A stretch of DNA of 5,040 nucleotides from Ignavibacteriota bacterium. Its GTDB lineage: Bacteria; Bacteroidota; Ignavibacteria; Palsa-1295. The first letter of the stretch is position 1; every line of letters begins with the position of its first letter. Position numbers and translations under genes: made by a program. The DNA is taken from positions 1 to 5,040 of the forward strand of contig JANYLL010000162.1 in NCBI GenBank assembly GCA_025357895.1, read 5' to 3'. Under the pieces are notes generated by a model. The model saw only the letters and a program-made list of their open reading frames with translations, made no database searches and was not told where the DNA came from. This document shows, piece after piece, positions 1 to 4,572 of this stretch.

Positions 1-1
1 A

Positions 2-142
2 TCAGGTAAAGTTAAGCGCGAAAAGCCATACCATGGTCACATGCTGACTTCCAAAACGAAGAAGCGCAAACGCAGTTTACGCCAGTCAACACTGGTTGCT
101 GATACGGAATCGAAGACGATCAAAAGATTACTCGGGCAGTAA
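2..142 (+). CDS. rpmI: 50S ribosomal protein L35, C-terminal part (5' end outside window)
   Basis: The frame beginning at base 2 gives 46 residues before a TAA stop at 140-142. It reads SGKVKREKPYHGHMLTSKTK, followed by a KRKRSLR stretch and a tail ending IKRLLGQ. The very basic composition, the H-x-L-T-x-K-(T)KKRKR core and the KRLL tail are characteristic of ribosomal protein L35, a small protein of about 65 residues in the large subunit; roughly the first 20 residues lie before the window. In most bacteria rpmI sits between infC and rplT. Here a terminator hairpin follows the stop at once and no rplT is found downstream, so rpmI appears to end its transcription unit. Identity is from sequence pattern only, but the match is strong. 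Confidence 0.93.
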   Translation, partial: SGKVKREKPYHGHMLTSKTKKRKRSLRQSTLVADTESKTIKRLLGQ

Positions 143-156
143 TTATGTTTTTTTAT

Positions 157-188
157 AGGCGCAGACTTTCGTCTGCGCCTTTCGTTTT
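157..188 (+). terminator. Rho-independent terminator after rpmI
   Basis: A perfect 10-bp stem, AGGCGCAGAC (157-166) with GTCTGCGCCT (171-180), closes a TTTC loop and is followed by TTCGTTTT. It lies 14 bp after the rpmI stop. The U-tract is interrupted, so efficiency is uncertain. The stem sequence closely resembles the palindromes between atpE and atpF (4482-4555), so it may be a dispersed repeat that serves as a terminator. Confidence 0.75.
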
Positions 189-215
189 CCTCCCTCACTA
201 AAGTCCGCTTACCCT

Positions 216-968
216 ATGAAAAAAAATATTTTTTTCTCGATATTTATTTTTTTTATTCTCCTATCTGAGATAGCTTCGGCGCAGGACACACCTCATAGCA
301 GGTTTGGTGTTGCTGTAGGAATGGTGGATAATATTCATTCTGCAGATTTTATTGCTCTGCCGGGTATTCCGGGATGTTGTACAAAATTCAATTCAGGCAG
401 TGGCAACGGATTTGCAATAAATATTCTGTATGAATATGCAGTAAATGATTTTATATTGATAGGTGGAAGGGTAGGATTCTTGGATCATAGTGCAACACTT
501 ACGGCTTCGACAGAGCACCAAACAGTTTTTTCGGATAGTCTAAAGTGGTCTGGCAACTATACACGGTCGCTTGATCTTGTTGGATCATCTTTTGGCATCG
601 AGCCGCAAGTCAGCATTAGAATTATTAAAGGACTTATGATCAACGCCGGTATCCGTATCGGTTTTTTACTATCTCCTAAGTTTATACAAAGAGAGACAGC
701 TTCATCAGGGACGTTTCCAGATTCAACAGGTAAAGACAGCAAAAGCAATGTACGCAATCAGTATGCAGGTGCCTTGCCAAATCCTTCATCGGTATTACTG
801 CACGGAGTGTTTTCTCTTGGCTACGAATTTCCACTCAATAAAAAACATACTACTTTTATTGTTCCTGAAATAACCTATACTCCGGCTTTTAACGATATGG
901 TCAAAGGTTTGACATGGAAAACGAATGCAGTTATATATGGGGTTGTATTGAAATTTTCGATTGATTAA
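216..968 (+). CDS. Secreted outer-membrane beta-barrel-like protein, function unknown
   Basis: This is a 250-residue protein. It opens with a clear signal peptide: MKKN, a strongly hydrophobic Phe/Ile core (about residues 5-16) and a probable signal peptidase I site after ASA (residue 22), so the mature protein starts QDTPHSRFG. The rest has alternating hydrophobic and polar residues with many Gly and aromatic residues, for example FGVAVGMV, FILIGGRVGF, LMINAGIRIGF, GYEFPL and the C-terminal IYGVVLKFSID. This suggests an outer-membrane beta-barrel like those common in Bacteroidota/Chlorobiota (OMP_b-brl type). A vicinal Cys pair (C54-C55) in PGIPGCCTKF lies before a Gly-rich stretch. No clear ribosome binding site precedes the ATG, which is chosen because it gives the complete signal peptide. 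The gene follows the rpmI terminator and converges on the lipoprotein gene. No specific function can be assigned. Confidence 0.82.
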   Translation: MKKNIFFSIFIFFILLSEIASAQDTPHSRFGVAVGMVDNIHSADFIALPGIPGCCTKFNSGSGNGFAINILYEYAVNDFILIGGRVGFLDHSATLTASTEHQTVFSDSLKWSGNYTRSLDLVGSSFGIEPQVSIRIIKGLMINAGIRIGFLLSPKFIQRETASSGTFPDSTGKDSKSNVRNQYAGALPNPSSVLLHGVFSLGYEFPLNKKHTTFIVPEITYTPAFNDMVKGLTWKTNAVIYGVVLKFSID

Positions 969-978
969 CGAGTCTGTT

Positions 979-1950
979 CTAAAAATGGAGATTAATTCCA
1001 AAGGTTAGTGAGGTCGTTTGGAATGTTCCGCTTTCGCCATTGGCAAGAGGAATTTTTGATAACCCCAAGACATGACGAAGCTCGCAATAAAAAGTTTGAC
1101 CGGCGAGCCCGACTCCTACAAAGAGAGTCGGTATCAATTTACTTACCGGAGCTGTACGAATTGGATTTTGAAAGAGCTGACCTGTCGTATCATTAAAGCT
1201 ATAGCGATTTATTTCCAAACTGTCACTTGTAATATTCGATAACCCGCCACCGCCTGTTACATAAAAATTTCCCTGCACTTTATATCGACATTCCAAATTG
1301 TAGTGTGTAAATGTTGCTCCGAAATAATTATAGAGCGAATATTGAGAGAGAATATCGATGCCTGTACCGCCATCGTATGCAAGCAGGAAAGTTAATTTTG
1401 GATTCACATCATATCCGACTCCCAAAGCTCCATTAAACCCCTCAGCATTTATCATAGGAAATACCAAGCCAAGCTTCCCGCTTACTACTATTCCGTACTT
1501 TCCCGACTGGGTCTCTTCGCCTACTTCTACAATTGGTGGTGCGATGTTAGATCGTTGTGTGGTATCTGTCGGGAAACGAATGGCAATTGGATCCTCAAAT
1601 GAATTCCAGGCACCGGTGATTCCATCGACAACATAGCCGATCAGATCGGTAAAAAGATCTGCTGCGATCCAACCTGGCTCAAGTGAACTGTAGATGGCTG
1701 CGATCACTTCCTGATTTTTGTACCTGAAACGTAGTGTGTAATCTCTTTTTCTTTTTAATCTCAGAGTATTGTCTCCATTTCCATGCCGAGTGATAGGTAG
1801 ATCGCCATCATTTTCAAAAACATCGGAGACTTGCGTTCCCTGAGGTATGATAACCGTAACATCCTGAGTTGAACCATTAATGATCGTTGCGCAGCCATAA
1901 AGTGAAGCGCAAAAAATGACGATTAAAAAATAACGAATGATGTGAAGCAT
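979..1950 (-). CDS. Outer-membrane lipoprotein with C-terminal beta-barrel-like region, function unknown
   Basis: The chosen start (ATG complementary to 1948-1950) gives 323 residues. The frame is open to an ATG at 2022, but the shorter start places a signal sequence at the N-terminus: MLHIIRYFLIVIFCASLYGC, with lipobox L-Y-G-C and Cys20 as the probable lipidated residue. Residues 20-127 resemble small lipoproteins that begin C-A-T-I-I-x-G-S-x-Q-x-V-x-V and carry a hydrophobic D-L-I-G-Y-V-V-D-G-I-T-G-A-W segment (102-115), followed by a beta-type end. A Pro/Thr/Glu-rich linker (about 128-150) leads to a Gly-rich, strand-like region (about 151-323) ending in Phe (FGINLHF), typical of outer-membrane barrels. 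The protein therefore seems to join a lipoprotein domain to a barrel. Its stop lies 10 bp from the stop of the convergent gene, and it diverges from the atp cluster. Function is not known; the domain split is inferred from the translation. Confidence 0.8.
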   Translation of the reverse strand: MLHIIRYFLIVIFCASLYGCATIINGSTQDVTVIIPQGTQVSDVFENDGDLPITRHGNGDNTLRLKRKRDYTLRFRYKNQEVIAAIYSSLEPGWIAADLFTDLIGYVVDGITGAWNSFEDPIAIRFPTDTTQRSNIAPPIVEVGEETQSGKYGIVVSGKLGLVFPMINAEGFNGALGVGYDVNPKLTFLLAYDGGTGIDILSQYSLYNYFGATFTHYNLECRYKVQGNFYVTGGGGLSNITSDSLEINRYSFNDTTGQLFQNPIRTAPVSKLIPTLFVGVGLAGQTFYCELRHVLGLSKIPLANGESGTFQTTSLTFGINLHF

Positions 1951-2043
1951 ATCTTTAAAGACACCAAAAAATACTGAAAAGTGACATTCAAAAATCCGGT
2001 AAGTTTGGAAACCATCTTTCAATATTATTCTTTAGATACGTCG
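1951..2043. promoter_or_regulatory. Divergent intergenic region, presumed promoters for lipoprotein gene and atp cluster
   Basis: These 93 bases separate the start of the minus-strand lipoprotein gene from atpZ and should hold promoters for both directions. On the + strand TAAGTTTG (2000-2007) matches the Bacteroidota -7 element TAnnTTTG, but no TTTG-type -33 element sits at the right distance. No strong sigma70 pair was found in either direction. The location is inferred from gene layout more than from motifs. Confidence 0.35.
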
Positions 2044-2361
2044 ATGGACGATAAACGTAAAAAAGAAATTCAGGAATATGCTGAGCGTAAAGCGGCGCCG
2101 CCACTTTTTGGTGGAGGGAAATCTAATGAAGATGGCGCCGAATACCGGAAGGCAATGCAGGAAAATGCTCCATACCTGACATTGGGTGTTCAAATGGCAT
2201 TAACCATCGCTGCGTTCGCCGGATTAGGCTGGTGGCTCGATAAGCAAAATGGCACTTCACTTTGGATCGGTATTTGCTCAGGTTTTGGTGCAGTGGCTGG
2301 TTTAGGATATTTTCTTTTTGTCGTTCTCAGGATGGAGAAGAAGAAAGAGTCTAAGTCTTGA
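2044..2361 (+). CDS. atpZ: AtpZ/AtpI-like small membrane protein of the F1Fo ATP synthase cluster
   Basis: The protein is 105 residues from the ATG at 2044. The frame is open to an ATG at 1981, but the upstream residues do not look like family sequence and would run through the promoter region of the divergent gene. Residues 1-43 are charged and cytoplasmic-looking. Two membrane segments follow, about 46-64 and 73-95, joined by GWWLDKQNGTSLW. The first helix, the G-x-x-L-D-x-x-x-G-T-S-x-W link and the second Gly-rich helix are the hallmark of the ATPase_gene1 (AtpZ) family, small proteins at the head of atp operons that have been linked to Mg2+/Ca2+ uptake or Fo assembly together with AtpI. 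It ends in a basic tail (RMEKKKESKS). It is the first gene of the cluster and is 158 bp from the next. The family call is good; the biochemical role is only by analogy. Confidence 0.85.
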   Translation: MDDKRKKEIQEYAERKAAPPLFGGGKSNEDGAEYRKAMQENAPYLTLGVQMALTIAAFAGLGWWLDKQNGTSLWIGICSGFGAVAGLGYFLFVVLRMEKKKESKS

Positions 2362-2468
2362 ACGGTTACGTTATAAATTCAAGGTTAGTTTTACTGTAAC
2401 TTTCCACTCAAAAAGGCGTATAAAACGGAACAAAAAGAGCTACAAAATACGTTTAGTGTGGCTGTATA

Positions 2469-2497
2469 TTGAAAGTTATATTAAGTCGTTATAAATT
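2469..2497 (+). promoter_or_regulatory. Possible internal sigma70-type promoter before the atpI-like gene
   Basis: TTGAAA (2469-2474) is followed after 17 bases by TAAATT (2492-2497), a 5/6 and a 4/6 match to the -35 and -10 consensus. An alternative -10, TATAAA (2490-2495), has 15-base spacing. Transcription would start close to 2504, leaving only a very short leader before the TTG start at 2520. The stretch is AT-rich, so a chance match is quite possible. Confidence 0.28.
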
Positions 2498-2505
2498 AAA
2501 CTATT

Positions 2506-2510
2506 AGAGG
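2506..2510 (+). promoter_or_regulatory. Ribosome binding site supporting a TTG start
   Basis: AGAGG lies 9 bases before TTG at 2520. An in-frame TAA at 2511-2513 rules out any earlier start, and the first in-frame ATG (2619) would cut into the first membrane helix. The site therefore decides in favour of the TTG start. Confidence 0.55.
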
Positions 2511-2519
2511 TAAATAAAT

Positions 2520-2969
2520 TTGAGCGCAATTATTCAAGCAATTCAATTAGTACGTCCCCGTACTTCGCAATCATCTATCAGCCGCGAAGCAACACGTTTT
2601 TTCTTAGTATATTTTGGGATGTTAAGCATCGTTCTTTATGGCGGCGGCACACTGATCATGAATTTCGCTTCCAATGAAGCATTCCGTAATGCCTGCTATA
2701 TCGGCATGGGATTATGCACCTTCACCAGCGTTGCAAGCTTCTTTCTCACCGAATGGGCAATAGACCAGCCGAACGATATTTTTTTCGGTGTGGCTATCGC
2801 ATCGATCTTTGTAAGAATTTTCGGATTGGTTATGGCTTTCGGACTCTGCCAGTTCTTATTGAAAATTAATCCGATAGGGCTTGTAAGTGGTATGTTTGTA
2901 TCATATTTTTCGTATCTCGTCATCGAGATCATCTACATTCACAAAAAATCTATCACTCGCGGAGAGTAA
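2520..2969 (+). CDS. atpI: Four-helix membrane protein, probable ATP synthase subunit I (AtpI-like)
   Basis: The protein is 149 residues from a TTG start with AGAGG upstream. Four hydrophobic segments are visible at about 27-47, 57-77, 87-113 and 116-140. They are flanked by a basic N-terminus (VRPRTSQSSISREATR) and a basic C-terminus (IHKKSITRGE). A lone Arg (R99) lies within the third helix (IASIFVRIFG). Size, four-helix topology and position directly before atpB fit the ATP synthase subunit I family (ATP-synt_I), which in other bacteria helps assemble the c-ring and interacts with AtpZ. Sequence similarity to that family is not obvious by eye, so the symbol rests mainly on topology and context. 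The stop is 8 bp from the atpB start, so the two are almost certainly co-transcribed. Confidence 0.65.
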   Translation: MSAIIQAIQLVRPRTSQSSISREATRFFLVYFGMLSIVLYGGGTLIMNFASNEAFRNACYIGMGLCTFTSVASFFLTEWAIDQPNDIFFGVAIASIFVRIFGLVMAFGLCQFLLKINPIGLVSGMFVSYFSYLVIEIIYIHKKSITRGE

Positions 2970-2977
2970 CATAACGA

Positions 2978-4183
2978 ATGACGCTACGCCGCCTGTTCGC
3001 AAGTTTATTTCTTCTTTTCGGGCTGCTTTGTTCGCCTGTGATGGCGATTGAAGAGCCTGCGAAATCTACTGACTCCTCAAAATCCGAGATTAAAACGTCC
3101 GCTCCTGTAAAATCCGAAGAGGAAAGAGAAAACGACATCTGGAAAAGCGAAAAGAAAGATACTATTGACGCCGGTAAGCTTTTCGGGAAGATCATCAAGC
3201 ATTTAGAAGATACGTACGAACTCCATTTTATCAGTGTTAAAATTCCTCTTCCAATCATATTTACCGATGCATTCGGTTTTCACTTTTTTTCAAGTTTAGA
3301 AAAGCTCGCTGAGTCTCCGGATTATAAATTACGAGATATTGATAAATACGAAGAGCAGAAAAAGGCTAAGCTCTTCGGATTCGTAACTCCGTGGGAGCGC
3401 ACTGATGGAAAAGATATGGGCTTTACGCTCGATCTATCAATGACGGCGAATCGTGTTTTTCTTTTGGTCGCAATGTTCGTTCTGATTCTTATTACCTCCG
3501 CAGCCGGAAGAAAATCAAAAAAATCTTTAGTCCCTAAAGGTAACCATAATCTTATCGAATCCCTCGTTGTCTATGTCCGCGATGAGATCGTCTATCCGAA
3601 TATAGAGAAGAAATGGGCTGACCGTTTAATGCCGTATTTCCTGACAATATTTTTCTTTATTTTTACGATTAATCTGATCGGGCTTTTTCCTCTGACAAAA
3701 ACGCCGACAGGAAATCTTGCTGTAACGGTTACGCTTGCGATCTGCACCTTTATCCTGACGCAGATCATGGGCATTCGGACGATGGGACTTTCGGAATATT
3801 TGAAGCATTTCACGGGCGGGTTGCATGAAATGGATATTCCGCTTGCCATGAAGATCGTACTCATTGCTATCATGGTGCCGATCGAATTTATCGGACTATT
3901 TACGAAGCCTTTTGCCTTGACGATGCGTTTATTTGCGAATATGACAGCTGGTCATATTGTAATCGGAGCATTGATCGGTTTAGCGTTGTTGTTTCAATCT
4001 GTTATTGCAGGTTTTGCAGTTTCTGTACCGTTCGCTTTATTCATCTATTTGCTCGAATTACTTGTTGCAGCATTACAGGCATTTGTCTTTACTATGCTCT
4101 CAGCAGTTTTTGTAGGTATGATGGTGCATGAACATCACGAGCATGAGACGAAAGAAGAGCGGCTGGCAGAAGTTTCGATTTGA
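2978..4183 (+). CDS. atpB: F1Fo ATP synthase subunit a, with extracytoplasmic N-terminal extension
   Basis: This 401-residue protein is the stator subunit that provides the proton half-channels beside the c-ring. Residues 1-23 form a signal peptide (MTLRRLFASLFLLFGLLCSP then VMA). A charged region follows (24 to about 150) with the segment HLEDTYELHFISVKIPLPII, typical of Bacteroidota/Chlorobiota subunit a; E. coli AtpB has about 271 residues and no such domain. The membrane core begins near 157. The essential Arg is R317 in LTMRLFANMTAGH (E. coli R210). H326 lies at the E. coli E219 position and E360 at the H245 position, an exchanged pair known from other ATP synthases. Q367 in LQAFVF corresponds to E. 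coli Q252. The tail is His-rich (VHEHHEHE). A GGAGAG (2961-2966) lies 11 bases before the ATG. It sits between the atpI-like gene (8 bp) and atpE (55 bp). The core is complete. Confidence 0.97.
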   Translation: MTLRRLFASLFLLFGLLCSPVMAIEEPAKSTDSSKSEIKTSAPVKSEEERENDIWKSEKKDTIDAGKLFGKIIKHLEDTYELHFISVKIPLPIIFTDAFGFHFFSSLEKLAESPDYKLRDIDKYEEQKKAKLFGFVTPWERTDGKDMGFTLDLSMTANRVFLLVAMFVLILITSAAGRKSKKSLVPKGNHNLIESLVVYVRDEIVYPNIEKKWADRLMPYFLTIFFFIFTINLIGLFPLTKTPTGNLAVTVTLAICTFILTQIMGIRTMGLSEYLKHFTGGLHEMDIPLAMKIVLIAIMVPIEFIGLFTKPFALTMRLFANMTAGHIVIGALIGLALLFQSVIAGFAVSVPFALFIYLLELLVAALQAFVFTMLSAVFVGMMVHEHHEHETKEERLAEVSI

Positions 4184-4226
4184 AAAATTTTATTTGTAAG
4201 CAATATTTTATCATTTATATTAATAT

Positions 4227-4230
4227 AGGA
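4227..4230 (+). promoter_or_regulatory. Ribosome binding site of atpE
   Basis: AGGA lies 8 bases before the atpE ATG in an otherwise AT-rich 55-bp spacer. Among the atp genes in this window it has one of the best-spaced Shine-Dalgarno sequences, consistent with the need for many copies of subunit c. Confidence 0.5.
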
Positions 4231-4238
4231 ATACTACA

Positions 4239-4469
4239 ATGAATCCATCAGCATTCGCATACTTAGCAGCAGGTTTGGGAGCAGCAATCGCCGTTGTCGG
4301 CGCAGGAGTCGGAATCGGCAAGCTCGCAACCGGCGCATTGGAAGCAATGGGACGCCAGCCTGAAATGTCCGGCGGTATCCGCACAACAATGATCATCGCA
4401 GCTGCGCTTATCGAGGGACTTGCCCTGTTCGCACTTGTTATCTGTATTATCTTGTCAGGTAAATCATAG
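4239..4469 (+). CDS. atpE: F1Fo ATP synthase subunit c (proteolipid), H+-type
   Basis: This 76-residue hairpin protein forms the rotating c-ring of Fo. Helix 1 (about 5-33) carries the Gly-rich packing motif GAGVGIG (21-27). The polar loop is GRQPE (38-42), which contacts F1 gamma/epsilon. Helix 2 (about 48-72) holds the ion-binding carboxylate E59 in ALIEGLALFALV. Na+-coupled rings such as that of Ilyobacter carry Gln in helix 1 and Ser/Thr after the Glu; here the corresponding residues are I26 and G60, so proton coupling is predicted. Length is normal for the family. An AGGA site is well placed. The gene is followed by a 103-bp spacer with strong palindromes before atpF, a layout that could help make c in excess over a and b. 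Confidence 0.97.
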   Translation: MNPSAFAYLAAGLGAAIAVVGAGVGIGKLATGALEAMGRQPEMSGGIRTTMIIAAALIEGLALFALVICIILSGKS

Positions 4470-4481
4470 TTTCTATTTCAC

Positions 4482-4555
4482 GGTAGGCGCAGGCTTTAGC
4501 CTGCGTGAATGTTGCAAGTTGCAATGCGCTCGCGGGCTAAAGCCCCGCGCCTACC
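4482..4555. repeat. REP-like pair of inverted GC-rich palindromes between atpE and atpF
   Basis: Two related palindromes lie in opposite orientation. The left one (4482-4505) starts GGTAGGCGC and contains CGCAGGC-TTTA-GCCTGCG (4488-4505, perfect 7-bp stem). The right one (4531-4555) contains CGCGGGCT-AA-AGCCCCGCG with one bulged C and ends GCGCCTACC. The outer GGTAGGCGC and GCGCCTACC are exact reverse complements, so each unit can fold alone or the two can pair into one long stem. Between them is a tandem GTTGCAA repeat (4511-4524). This architecture is like bacterial REP/BIME elements. In mRNA it could protect the atpE transcript end or lower read-through into atpF; that role is inferred. 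Confidence 0.75.
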
Positions 4556-4572
4556 AACTAACGACTTAAAAA

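Noticed and set aside
995..1024. Inverted repeat ATTCCAAA / TTTGGAAT with a 14-base spacer near the convergent gene ends
   Set aside because: It lies inside the 3' coding part of the lipoprotein gene, is AT-rich and short, and has no following T-tract; probably chance, not a terminator.
1008..1636. Plus-strand open frames inside 979-1950 (1008-1196 and 1358-1636)
   Set aside because: They are antisense to the lipoprotein gene and their translations have no domain or signal features.
1981..2022. Overlapping divergent starts (lipoprotein from 2022, atpZ from 1981)
   Set aside because: The upstream residues of both frames look like non-coding translation. Internal ATGs at 1950 and 2044 give the signal peptide and the family-like N-terminus and remove the overlap.
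2953..3873. Minus-strand open frames opposite atpB
   Set aside because: They are shadows of a strongly conserved gene and show no family-like sequence.
4193..4221. Possible promoter TTGTAA-N16-TATATT before atpE
   Set aside because: The spacer is so AT-rich that such matches are expected, and the start would fall on the ribosome binding site.
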